Under the pieces are notes generated by a model. The model did not search any database, was not told the origin of the DNA, and worked only from the letters and a program-made list of their open reading frames with translations. From contig JARFXM010000008.1 in the NCBI GenBank assembly GCA_029532625.1, positions 1-64,000 of the forward strand: a DNA stretch of 64,000 bases, written 5' to 3'. Made by a program: the position numbers and the translations under genes. Position 1 is the first letter of the stretch. Each line of letters begins with the position of its first letter. Origin of the DNA: Lomentospora prolificans (Eukaryota > Ascomycota > Sordariomycetes > Microascales > Microascaceae). Shown here one piece after another: positions 33,700 to 45,051 of this stretch.

Positions 33700-36264
33700 T
33701 TAAGGTAGGTGCTGTGGTGATGGCGCGAATAAGCCGTATAAAGAGTCTTGGTAAATGTCGTTTTCCTGGCCGTTGAGGAAGTCCATCATGTCACGAGTCA
33801 CCGGTTCATTGGTAGGATCAAATAGATGGTCGAGGGTATTCCAATACTCCGGCGTCACGATGGTTGGGCCGCTTGAGCCAGACGTCTGAGACATTCTGGG
33901 AGCCTCTTGTATCGATGGTGGCCTGAAAAAGAGGCTTTCATCTAGGCTAGGCTGTATCAACTGCCGTTCGATATCCGCAGCAGTGCTCTCGTTGGCGCTG
34001 AACTGGAGTTCATGTACCATATCCTGGAGAATCGCAAGAGGTTTCTTCAAACCAAAGTTACACCCTCGTTGCAGTTCATTAAGGCAGGTCCAGAAGAAGG
34101 ATATAGGCTCTGTAAACTGACCACGTCCTTGGCGTTCGCGATGTAAGATGGCAGTGACCGCCGAGTAAACAGCATAGGAGAGCAAGAATGGAGCGCGGCG
34201 AAGAGAAAACGCGTTCCGGTACGCTCGGACGTACTTTTCAATCATTAGCGCGCTCTCAATGCATGCATCTTCGCCGCGTCGCTTGCTCGCATCATCGGAG
34301 TAGTGGCGAAGATGACCTTGGTCCAAGTAGGCGCGGTGGAGAAGTATGGTCAACGCATGAAAGGTGGTACTTGAATTCAGTCCTGTTAGTCCATTTCCAA
34401 TTTCCTGCACAGGCAGTGAATAACTCAATAGAAACTCACAGTGGTGTGATTTGGTGCGGTGGAGGCGTTGATGGCCCCTCCGGATCAAATCGCAAGTGAG
34501 CGGGTAGCGTAGCTCTCCAATTCTCTAGGTCCCACTCAATAGAGCGCTTTCTATCAAGAAGAACTTCACTACCAAGTTTAATGGATTGTATACCGTAAAG
34601 ATCCGTAATTCTAGTAGAGATCTGCAGCAGTCGTGCCAGCGCCATGAAGGTGGATACAGCGTGGGCGGGCTGAGGCGAATATGCCGGCTGGTTGGGTGTG
34701 TGTGTATACGGGTCCTTGTAAGGCTGCCAATCCTCTAACTCTTCGAAAGTGTCTAGGGGTTGTAGCGGCACTCTCGCCTCGACCGAAGCGAACATACATG
34801 GGCGTCCAAGATATAACGCCTGCGTCGCGTCGGTTGCATATGCTCCCCAGTATAGTCTCTTGCGCATTTCTAGTTCCACATCGCGACGTAACTTTCGACC
34901 GCTACTTACGGCTCCGCTTTGGTAATCCGGGGCGAGCATCATATGGCAGCCGAGGTCTAAAATCATCCGATACGCAGTACCGGACAAGCTCCAACCCGCA
35001 CTCGAGTGCCCTTGAGACACGAGACTCGCGCTCGTCAATAGTAAGGCCATGGCTGACGCGATGCTAGGTTTATCGATTTCATCAACGAGGAGTTGTTTAA
35101 AGCGACGGTAAAAGTGGGAGCCTGCGCTTTGACTATCGCCTGGCACCGACCGCAGACATTCTCGATCGCTGTATAGGGCACCCGAGTAGAATATGGCATT
35201 GAGGAGTAGTTTGTTTGCCCAGGGCCCCCCACCGTTTGCTAGGCTATCCATAATCGCGGGGCGATACGACACGAGGTATGCGTAATGCTGCCGATTAAAA
35301 TGCAAATCGAGGAGATGTTTTGCCATTTCGGGGTCGCACCCGTCCAGGTCCATGTTGTCCCGAGGCTGTCGAAAGAGGCGTGCTTCGCGTTGTTTCTGCA
35401 AGGCCGCGTTACTAATGAGACGGGCTTTAGATTCGGCGATAGCAGTCTCTCCTTTACGTGTAAGCTTCGAGATATTCTCATTGTGCCGCTCGCGACAAGT
35501 AGGATTCATGATGCCAGCGAGTCCATGGACCGACGAGACGCAGCCGTTCTCGTGAAATACGCCGGCAACTCGTGCTTCGCAAGGTGATAGACTATTTGAT
35601 GTGCTACCGCTATTGCTTTTCCCGGGAACATCTTCACCCACAGCTGATTCGATTTCGGCCAGGTCCCCATCGATCGCACCGGTGGATATTTTCCGACGAG
35701 GGCTGCTGCGCGGTGCCTCGTCAGAAACTGTCGGCTCATGACGTCCCACGTTGCGATCCTCATGATTATTCCGACGATTCGCGGTATCAGGCGGATTAGA
35801 AATAGGGGTAAGCTCAATGCGGCCGAAGAGGTTCGCTTGGGTGGCATCGTAATTATTAGATAGTGCAGGGAGGGATGTTTCGGAAACAGGCGCAGTGGGT
35901 GCATCGGGACTTTGCACAGCTGGAGATCCTTGATCCGGTGGAAGGCGACTCTCTCCCTCGCCGAACATAGGCTGGTGCGGAAAGTCGACGCCGGACGCCC
36001 TCATGTGCTCTAGCATGGCCGAAATCGTATGCTCCAGATTCTGGATACGCGTCCTGGACGGCCGCAATTCCTAGCATCCCGGGGGTAGACGCAATCCAGG
36101 CCATTGAGAAGGCAGTCGTTGCATTTGGGACGCGCTCCATCGCATTTGATCTTCTTTTGCCGACATAAAGTACAGGTTTTGCAGGTGACGGGGCCGGATG
36201 GAGCCGAACGGGGTGCCCTTCCGTTCTTGCCTGCTGTCTTCGTAGACTTGGACGCTGTCATCAT
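33700..36264 (-). pseudogene. Zn2Cys6 regulator with fungal-specific TF domain; reading frame broken after the zinc cluster
   Basis: The ATG at 36264 starts a protein with a canonical zinc cluster, C31-x2-C34-x6-C41-x6-C48-x2-C51-x6-C58, followed by VYPRDAR. The rest (PSRTRIQNLEHTISAML, then a PxS-rich linker and the middle-homology domain with KRLYWGAYATDATQALYLGRP) is in another frame from about 36070. Either one base is missing (or two are extra), or a 20-nt GT...AG stretch (36090-36071) is spliced out. Removing it restores frame in phase 0 and gives 824 aa. A second, ordinary intron is 34439-34370, with CTAAC as a likely branch point. VYPRDAR looks like conserved linker, which favours a frameshift or sequencing error. 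It is likely the cluster regulator, divergent from the BVMO gene. Confidence 0.82.
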
Positions 36265-36972
36265 GACTTTTGCGAGTTCTATCAACCTCCCAGGAATGGA
36301 ACTGGCAGCAGTACGGGTGATGCTTGTCAGACGCGTAAAGGCGAGAGAATTCTGTCGTAAGCTGTCCGGCCTGCAGATCCTTCGGAGGACAACCCCGCAA
36401 ATCTAATGTGATTGTTGGGGAAAGCTGCGGGGTCCCCGCGTTGCATTCTAAGGTACTGTGTGATTGTGGACCTGCGACGTTGAAACCTGGTTGCCGGGAC
36501 CCAGGACCCAAGAAGCCGTCGGTTTCAAGAGCCAATCAAACTATCGATGCCTGAGGCGTGGAGGAACATGTGGAGCTTCTCCAAGATCGAATCCCCACAG
36601 TTTCCGGCCAATGAGAGGGCGCCTTTCCCTCTCCACGGCACAGTCTTCGGATATCAATGTCCGGCAGCTTTTTCATCGGATGTTGAAGGGAGTTTCTACC
36701 AGGGTACATAGGAGTGGTTGGTCTGCCCATGCTGAACTCGACGCAGCGCCACTCGGACAATAGTGTCCGCCTCTCGTCACCCTCCGCACTTGTGCCTCTG
36801 GTATGACACATGCTGCCCATACTGACAGCGTGTGTAAGCCCCAAAGCACCACATGGATTTATCTATATCAAGTCTTCCGGGACGTATCTGAGCTTTTCCT
36901 GTCATGTCTCGACATCGCAAGCCTCATCTCAGACATCGTGAGTAATACAGGACAACTACCCAATCATCCATA
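36265..36972. promoter_or_regulatory. Divergent promoter between regulator and BVMO, with palindromic CreA-like pair
   Basis: The 708 bp separate the regulator and monooxygenase start codons. A perfect inverted repeat GCGGGG-T-CCCCGC lies at 36427-36439; each arm fits the CreA consensus SYGGRG. CCAAT boxes lie at 36532-36536 and 36608-36612. No ORF in the region has support. Confidence 0.55.
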
Positions 36973-38966
36973 ATGGCACCATCCGCAGTTGCAGTGGAGT
37001 TTGGCGAACCAGCCACATCTACAAAGAATGGCACCAGCTTAGCAGACGTAGCGATGCCGGAGGTGCAAACCCCGCTAGACCTGCTGTCCAAGCAGGCCTC
37101 GTCACACTTGGACCCCTTCTACGAGATTATCGAACAGCCTATCGGTACTCGTCGCCCGATCCGCGTCGCTTGCTTGGGAGCTGGCTATTCTGGCCTGATG
37201 ATGAGCATCGTTTTCAGCCAAAAGATGCAAGGAAAGAATGCGGAACTCGTTGTGTACGAAAGAAATGAGGATCTTGGAGGGACATGGCTGGAGAATAGGT
37301 AAGTCCATCAGATCCCGTTTTGTGAATGGTGGGCGTTGAATATTAATAGCAGATGCCTAACTCATTTCCCAGATATCCTGGCTGCAAGTGCGATATTCCC
37401 GTACATAATTACGCCTATAGCTTCGCCGCAAAGCCCGATTGGCCAAATTATTACGCCACATCGGAGCAGATCCATAAGTACATGCACGATGTCGCAGACA
37501 AGTATGACTGCAAGAAGTACATCAAGCTCCAGCATTCCATTCAGGCCGCCAAGTGGAACGAGACCAATGCCAAATGGGAGTTGCAAGTGAAGGACGGACA
37601 AGGAAATGTCTTCGCGGACGAAGTTGATGTCTTTATCAATGCCGGCGGCGTTCTCAAGTAAGCACGCCTTCCATTCTATCTCGCGCGATATCTTGCTCAA
37701 GGCCAATACTGACATACCGCAAGTAACTGGAGGTGGCCTAGCATCGATGGGCTCCAGAGCTTCGAGGGGAAACTAATACACTCGGCTCGGTGGGATCAAG
37801 AGTATGACTTCACGGGAAAACGGGTGGCGGTCATCGGCATCGGATCATCTGGAATCCAAATCGTCCCCAAGCTCGCCAAGCTCTGTGCTTCAATGGATCT
37901 CTTCGTGAGGTCCAAGACCTGGATCTCTCCCGCCCCAGGCATCAACGAGCCCACAGATCAGGATCCCGACATGGATTCCGAGTACAATTTCACAGATGGT
38001 ACTCTAGAGATGTTTAAAGACCCGGAGGTGCTCCGCAGCTATCGTGCGGCCATCATGGACCGCCGAATTGATAACTTTAAGCGCGCCATGGCAGACAGCG
38101 ATATCCAACAGAAGGCACAAGAACTCTTCCGAAAGAGCATGATTGACCGACTGGGAAATAGCGAAAAGGGACGCAGGGCCGCCGAGATGCTTTTGCCCGA
38201 TTTTCCTGTTGGCTGCCGAAGACAGACACCTGGTCCGGGATTCCTGGAGGCCCTTATTCAAGACAATGTTGACATGAGGTGGGACGACGTTGACAGTTGC
38301 ACCAAGAAAGGCATCAAGACCCGATCCGGAGAAGAACGAGAATACGACGTGATAGTCTGCGCAACCGGGTTCGACACTACTTTCCGACCAGCATTCCCCA
38401 TTATTGGTCGCAACGGCGTTAATCTAGCCGAGAAGTGGAGCGCTGACAGACCGAAGGCTTATTTCGGCGTCGCCGTTCCAGACATGCCCAATTACTTTTG
38501 CTTCGTGGGGCCCAATAGCCCCATTAGTAATGGATCGCTCGTCCTCGGAATCCAGATCACATCTATCTACGTGTATAAGTGGCTTGAAAAGCTGCAGACC
38601 GAAGGCATTCGCAGCTTCGAGGTGCGACCCGATGCCAATGAAGAATACAATCAGCACATACAGAAGTACCTGGAGCGTACGGTGTGGCCCCGCGGCTGCC
38701 GTAGTTGGTACAAGCGTGGCACTGTCGATGGGCCCGTCGTTGCCATTTATGGCGGCACCACGTTTCATTTCATGGAGGCTTTGAAGCACCCTCGCTGGGA
38801 AGATTTCATCTTAGATACTACAGCGCTTGCCAAAGCCAATCGATTTGCTTATCTCGGCGATGGCTTTAGTCAGAGGGAGAAGAAAAGCGGCTCCGTCGGC
38901 GCAACGCAGACTCTTGATTTCGAAGAGTACTGGAACCTGTTTGTGCTGCCGGACATCCACAACTAG
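36973..38966 (+). CDS. Flavin-dependent Baeyer-Villiger monooxygenase
   Basis: Three exons (36973-37298, 37373-37657, 37724-38966) give 617 aa, with phases matching at both introns. The FAD-binding motif is GAGYSG (69-74), followed by GGTW (102-105) and YPGCKCD. The BVMO fingerprint F-x-G-x3-H-x3-W-D is present as FEGKLIHSARWD (217-228), and the NADPH motif GIGSSG is at 242-247. ATGFD near the C-terminal third is the usual second dinucleotide-site mark. Type I BVMOs insert oxygen next to a ketone to make an ester or lactone, using NADPH and O2, and are usually cytosolic. Long N-terminal extensions like this one (about 60 aa) are common in the fungal steroid- and terpenoid-type BVMOs. The substrate is unknown. 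Confidence 0.95.
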
Positions 38967-39331
38967 TCCTCATTTGGTCTTCCACATGTTTTATAGTTAG
39001 AAACTCCTGGCCTTGTAGATAGAAATCAACATGACATGTTTAATCCAATGTCCCTGGCACTTTCAAGTTTTATGGCGCCCTCAACTTATGATAATGGCTG
39101 TAAGATCAACAACGTTTCGGGCTGAATTTACAAATGGAATAGGGAATATTCAGAACATGCACAGCCGCTGGAGGCAAGCTACCCGGATTATACTACGTGT
39201 CATTAGGCCAAACGGCCCATATTTACTTGAATCAGGTCTGGTTAGAGACACGTCGCCGTCCAGCCAAGATCAATGGAAGCTATGTACATAGAATTCCTTA
39301 AAGACTCTCTCACATCCTAACCATCTAGGAT
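38967..39331. other. Intergenic between BVMO and acetylxylan esterase stops
   Basis: This is a 365-bp convergent region. A short ORF at 39031-39291 has no family resemblance. Nothing else is seen. Confidence 0.6.
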
Positions 39332-40347
39332 TTACAGGCACTGGGAGTACCACTGGTTGGCAGCTTGGCAAGTGCTTCCTGACTGGCAGCAAGTAGCACC
39401 GGTCCATCCCTGACCACCACACTGGCCCCACTTAGCAGCACAGTTGGTGTTGCCGCCGCCGGTGTTCCCTCCACCGGTGTTACCTCCGCCGGTGTTGCCG
39501 CCGCCGGTGTTGCCGCCGCCGGTGTTGCCGCCGCCGTTGGAACTCAGCTTGCCGTTGACAAAGGTCAGAGCCTGCTGGCCGTATACACCAACATAGCCCT
39601 GGTGGGTGGCCTGGCTGTTGCCGGTGCAGCAGTATGGATCGGCGGAATCACAGTAGGATTGGATCTTGCTCGCGTTGGGGCAAACGAAGCCGGAGGGTCG
39701 GGCATCGAACTGCGTGATGTTAATAATATGCCTACTGCGCGGAAAGAATTAAGCGGGGTCACTTACACCACCGGCGCGGCAGGTACCGACTTGGTAGGCA
39801 AGACCGTACTGCCACCTAGGGTCACCCATGAAGATGGCGGCCTTGATCTGCGCGACAGCAGCGGCGGAAATAGGGACCGCAGTGCTGGTGATACCCGCGC
39901 CGGGGTCGCCACCACCGCAAAGGGCATTATCCATGATTTGACCGCCCTATATAATACAATTAGCGATGCGTGAACTTTGAATAGTTACATGGCTAGCTAG
40001 GGCTATCTTACCTGAGAGTATCCGACAAGAACAATTTGAGAGTTAGGGCACCTTTGGTTGAAGGCGTTGACTTGGCTGGCGACAGCATTTGTGCCCTGCC
40101 TAGCAGAGTCGCCATAGGCAACTCCGCCGCATGATGACTGTCCACCGCAAGCGGGGTAGGTGATGGCTTCAGTAGTAGCCCCGGGATGGGCGGCTACAAT
40201 CATGCTGATGAGCTGGCCGGCCGAGCCGAAACCGGGAGACACAGTAGTCTCACGGGCACCGAAGATATGGAGACTGGGGCATTGCGCGGCCACGATGGCG
40301 GCCTGCGCGGAGATGAGAAGAAGTGCGTTCTTGGCGTTGGGCAACAT
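39332..40347 (-). CDS. Acetylxylan esterase (cutinase-like, CE5) with C-terminal CBM1
   Basis: Three exons (40347-40012, 39946-39767, 39709-39332), all phase 0, give 297 aa. A signal peptide covers residues 1 to about 21. The CE5 fold shows nucleophile Ser111 in GYSQGG and a DPYC...H pair, Asp196 and His208, whose 12-residue spacing matches known acetylxylan esterases. Cys residues of the usual disulfides are present. A (GGGNT)n linker of about six units leads to a fungal cellulose-binding module (WGQCGGQGWTGATCC...WYSQC). The secreted enzyme removes acetyl groups from xylan or similar polymers. A TATA element lies about 130 bp upstream (40475-40484) and a GGCTAAA site, the XlnR/Xyr1 type, at 40999-41005. 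Confidence 0.95.
39455..39540 (-). repeat. 15-bp tandem repeat encoding the GGGNT linker
   Basis: Units of about 15 bp (CCGCCGCCGGTGTTG-like on the plus strand, some reading CCTCC) repeat about six times inside the esterase gene and encode the flexible linker between the CE5 domain and CBM1. Exact copies are adjacent, so copy number may vary between strains. Confidence 0.85.
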
Positions 40348-43300
40348 CTTGAAGGGAATCCGAGTGAGTGAAGAGCGTACAATCGGTTTATGTGAGGATT
40401 TGTCCGTCTCGTTGGTGGCTCAGTGATGAAGGAAACCACCAAAATTTTCATCTCACGAAGAACGCTTGAACGAGGTATTTATATCCATTTTTGCTTTGTC
40501 CCATCCCAAGATATTAACCATGGTTGACTGCCTCGCATTCCTTCATCGTGGCACCCCAAAGCTCATGCGGTGATACTTCCATGGCACGGTAGCATTCCAT
40601 TTCGCCGCGCTCAGCAGGCCTGTGTGAAAAAGGAATCCCCTTTTTTGAAGGCTAGTTTCCCATCGTCACAACCGCGTCTTGAAAAATATCAGTTAATTGT
40701 GATTCGATGGTAACTCGTAGAGCGCCATCCGATACCAAACATAATAATATAGGATGTGGACCTCGATGCTCCCTAATTACAGGACCCGCCGTGGCCCAGG
40801 CGTAACCCAGTAAAAAGACGAGGTCGCATTCAAAATCTCGGAAGAAAAACCATAGGTGGGTCCCGGTCTGGGAAAGAAATTCCACGAGTCCAGGGTTCTG
40901 GAAATATTCGATGCGCAAAGGGTGGGTGCGGGCGTCTCCGGGTGAAAGCCTGGCTGGCCGCACCTGACATTGCTGAGAGTCGCAGACGAGACTTTTTAGG
41001 CTAAAAACTAGCACTAAGCGGAACCAAAGTCTGGGGGTTACATGTCAGGGAATGCCAGCGAGGAGTTTGCATTCTAGAAGGAGATCAAGGCCCCGTCCTT
41101 GGGTCCTAAAAAAAGGAAAATGAAGAAAAGGAAAGGAAATTATTGGTAGCCCGGTCGTGTCAGGAGTAGGTAGGGAACCGCGGATCCCGTGCGGCTGGCA
41201 AGCCCTCAGAGTTAGGCATGAAGTTGATTGGACTCCTCCGGGCCAGCGGGTGCGGAGGCGAGGAGCCCATGACTTTGCGCTATTCCGATCTTGCCTCTCT
41301 CTACTCGAGTGAAACCAAACGAACGTTCCAAAGAGGGGCAGGCGCCGTTCACTGCGCGCGCGCGCTCTATGGCAAAGACGCAAGTTATATTCACGGAAAA
41401 AATACTGGACGGCACAAATCGTGGCCTACAACCGAGTCGAAAAAGATAGTCCGTGGAATACCGAGAGCTATTGTGTCCCCTCAAATTAAGCGATTATGGC
41501 GACGATGCAAGAGCCCAGGCGTTTGCCCGTGGATGCAAGATGTGCTGAGGCGCGCCACAGTGCCTTCTACAATCCAAGGTAGACTGAGGACCCCGGATAA
41601 TACCTGTGACTCTCCCAGCCCACGTGAGCCCATCTTTCTCCTTAGACCACGAGTCCAGAGGCAATTACATTGCGCATATAACGTATTTCCAACACCTCCC
41701 ATAGGAATCCCAGCCGAATTCAATGTAAGCGCGTTGTTTTCGAATCGACAATAGAGTTATTAGCGGTTGCTGCTCGGAACACGCCGGCCAGGCCACAGCC
41801 CTCCGAATGAAGTCTAACGGTTCCAACTAGTTATTTATTACTCACAATACGGAAAACGGACTCCCTAAGATCTCATTACGGAGAGTACTTGCAGACTTTA
41901 CCTGCTTTCAGGGAGGCATTATGCGAAGCTCCTTCATAACCTCTGTTACTTGATTCGCTATCTCCATAGCATGATGTTAGCTTGAATCTCCCCTACGCGA
42001 GGACTAGGGTGTATCTCCTTGTCGGCGTTGTTGTATTTTACGTTTATTTCTACATATATAGGTCTGTTCAGGCCAATGGTCCAACACACAGGGAGGTATG
42101 TACTTTGTAATAGATAAAAGACTTGGGCCACAGGAGGTTGTACCTCGTCATTGGACGGATTGTTGTATTCTGCATCAGTTATTGTCTGGAACAGAGGACC
42201 TGGAGATTGAAGTCCACGATGCCTGAAATACCCTCGGCGCGGTCATCAGTCCGTATGTATGATATTATGGTTGTGAGTTGCTCAGCGCACCATCTTGGCT
42301 GGACCAGCAGTCGCTCTCATTGTCCACCTCATCTCTCTTAGGGTATCTTTGGGGCATAAGCCGCCGCAAATAAGAATTCTTCAAGCTGAGGATGGAGATC
42401 ACAATAATTTTTCGATGCCATGTCTGTCTAAAGACAGGTCCCAGGCTTCATCAGGTAGCTGCTGCCTAAAGCTTGTGGTATTACGTTTGAGGGCCGACAT
42501 GCTTTCTATCACAAGCCATGCAGGAGTAGAGCCGTCAAATGCGCTTGAAAATATGAACAACCTGTGCGATGTGGGATCCCCAGCGCCTGCTTTCATTTTC
42601 ATCGGCGCCAATCAAGACCTGGTCAGATCTTATCTGTCGATCAATCGTAAGCGGTCTGCCTTCTCATCTTCTTCGGGTATGGCTTGAAGTATCAGTGGCA
42701 CTTTTGTAAGATGGTTCTGAATGGCCTTGGTAAAGTCTTTTTCTAATGCCTGGCTGTCACGAGAAACCACACTTCACCTACTCCTCCCACCCCCCCTTTT
42801 TTTGTCTCTTAGATTATTCATTATAATTAGAAAAAAAAAAAAGAAAAGGGAGGGGGAGGGGGTGTCAGCTGGGGCGCTGAGAACCCGACTTCGATCGTCA
42901 GTCCGCAGACCCCGCGCCTGCAGGTACGAGACTACCAGGATGAATATCCTGCTGGCCCTTTCAGCCCTGGTGAACTGATAAGCTTGTCCGGCATGGTAAG
43001 TAATTAATACCACGCTGTCAAAAAGCTTGTTCTGACGGTATGCAAGTTCCCCGGGCTCCTTGACGATGGCTGTGCAGGCTCAGCCCAGGGAGAAGGGCTG
43101 GTTACCAGATTCGGCACATTCCCGACAAGCCAGCAAGTAAGACAGCCACTGTGGCACAGGCCAAAGCGGGCAAAATTATCCCGCCCCATGGCGCCGCAAC
43201 AGTCTGCGACTGGGCCATTCCTGTTGGCTTGTTGGTTCTCATTAAACTCGGCTGCTTCCAGCTGAAAACTCGAGGTTCTGATTACTGGTGTAAATCGGCT

Positions 43301-43492
43301 GCGCCAATTCTTTCGGTGAGCCAGAGAAGCCCAGTGGAAGGTCGATTGAAATGATATTTATCAACCGACTCGACGCCCCTCCTTCTGCTTCTTCGAGGAC
43401 TGGAAGGCTCTCTGTTACTGCCATGCCATCGAGTGCACGTCCTTGGTCGCTGTCAATCCTCGATTGGTTTAGAATATCTTGATTTTTCCAAG
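40348..43492. other. 3.1-kb region without a supported gene
   Basis: The left 700 bp are the promoter of the acetylxylan esterase: a TATA-like ATATAAATAC (minus strand, 40475-40484) and a GGCTAAA at 40999-41005. The open frames present (such as 41218-41754 on the plus strand and 42295-42687) lack family resemblance, signal peptides or consistent splice sites, and look like chance ORFs in GC-balanced DNA. A segment near 42219 (MPEIPSARSS..., plus strand) is followed by possible splice sites, but no protein could be built. A purine-rich A/G run lies at 42829-42860. Confidence 0.5.
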
Positions 43493-44265
43493 ATGAAGTC
43501 ATTTGCCCTGGTCTGTTTCGCTCTCCTTTCGACCGTGAGCCACGCCATTCAGCCCCCGAGCTGGACAGGAGCGCTTGGTAAGTATCCAACATCCAACTAT
43601 AGCCCACCCACCCCCCACCCCCAAAAAAATATTAAATAAAAAAAAAAAAAGAAAAAAAGAAATATATATATATATATATTGCTTGCCTCCTGCTAACGTC
43701 GCCTCCGATAATAGCGCCACGACTAGAACAATTATCAAGCCAAATTCACTCCGTAATTGTCGCCAGAGCACCAAAAGGCGGAAAAGGCGGCAGCAGTAGC
43801 CACTCCAGCGGCGAAGACGCAGATGATGATGGCTCCTCCTCTTCGTCTTGCTCGGGTGGAAGCGGCAGTAGCAGCAGCGGTTCTTCAACCAACAATTGTC
43901 TTTCCAACGAGAAGCCCTGCGCCGAGGCTTGCATCCCACAATCAGCGGAATGCTGTACCGGAGCCGACCTGCCGCTGTACTGCTTATCCTCGGAAAGATG
44001 CGTCGCATCATCGGTCGTCGATGATTGGTACAAGTGCTGTCCTGCTTCCGACCTGACGTGTACTGCAGAATCTAGCGGCGCGAGATTGGGGGATCTCGGA
44101 CAATACAGATTTTCATCCCCGGCAGGCAGCATTGGCGACGACGATGACTGCACGTCGGGCTCGGCCTCTAGCTCCGCATCCGATGCTGGACGAATGGAGG
44201 CAAGAAGCGGTATGCTGTGGACTGTTGGAGGAGCCATGCTTCTATTGACGGCGTATGCGCCATGA
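43493..44265 (+). CDS. Secreted cysteine-rich, probably GPI-anchored protein
   Basis: Two exons (43493-43577 and 43715-44265) give 211 aa. The 137-nt intron contains long A runs and a (TA)n microsatellite, with CTAAC before its AG. The first exon is a clear signal peptide (MKSFALVCFALLSTVSHA). The mature part has a Ser/Gly/Asp-rich low-complexity stretch, then paired cysteine motifs (CLSNEKPCAEACIPQSAECC, and later YKCC...TC). It ends with a Ser/Ala-rich stretch and a hydrophobic tail (MLWTVGGAMLLLTAYAP) preceded by small residues, as in GPI-anchored wall proteins. No enzymatic domain is seen. The family is not recognised; a cell-surface or effector-like role is possible. Neither exon alone shows the protein, so it is easily missed. 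Confidence 0.8.
43636..43679. repeat. Poly-A and (TA)n microsatellite inside an intron
   Basis: A-rich runs followed by about seven TA units lie in the intron of the cysteine-rich secreted protein gene. Likely length-polymorphic. Confidence 0.85.
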
Positions 44266-45051
44266 TCGATACCCTGAAAGGTGAGAAAGGTGATGCAGTC
44301 TTGGGATCTTAGCCCTTGCCATGGTTGGATTTCTTTCCGTTCTCTCTGGCTCGGCCGCCGAATACGGGGCCATTGGCCCGGTTGTTTTTATGTGTATTTT
44401 TCTCAGTTGAGTCGAATTTACGATAATACCGCCGGTGTCAGGATGCGCCGCCAGGCGGCATGCGTTCATACCCAGTGGACCCTTGTTCATAGTCATGTGG
44501 GGTCCCTCCCGTATCTATCACGACTATTAAACCACGTCGCCGTGATTCTTAGTAGTAATATGCAACACCATGAGAGCGAAGCTGACCGGCGGCCCCCCTT
44601 CGTCTGCAGATTCGCGCCTCCAAGTATCTTGAAAACTTAACTTATAGTTGAAAGGAAATTACTTCGTTCACGCGTCGAGAACCCTGGCCTGGCCCCTCCC
44701 GCAAACAGCATCGATTCGCGGTGGATGACACAGGAAATGACGGGGCACATTGTCGTGGCACCAACGGGAATTCTGGTCCAAAGCGGGGCCAAGAGCTGAA
44801 GCAACTTAGAGCTATTGATAACGGGCGGAAGCAAGCAGTAGCGTCGTACCCTCGGACACTCCCGTAAAGTTCCAGCGCGTTGAGCTTGGCACACCAACTG
44901 CTGCTCAGTCACACCACACCCTAGATATCAAGATGCTACAAATACGAGGTTCTATCACATATCTATCTGGACACCTCGCGGCATGATGCTCTCTTCATTT
45001 CGCTGATATTTGTCTCTTATCCGTGTCGCGTCTGATCACGGCGACGCAGAT
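44266..45051. other. Intergenic, no gene seen
   Basis: The 786 bp lie between the GPI-type protein and the methyltransferase relic. Short ORFs on both strands have no coding support. The right end should be the former promoter of the methyltransferase. Confidence 0.55.

Noticed and set aside
41218..41754. 178-aa plus-strand ORF
   Set aside because: No recognisable domain, Arg/Pro/Ser-rich with no consistent pattern, and overlapped by equally long ORFs on the other strand.
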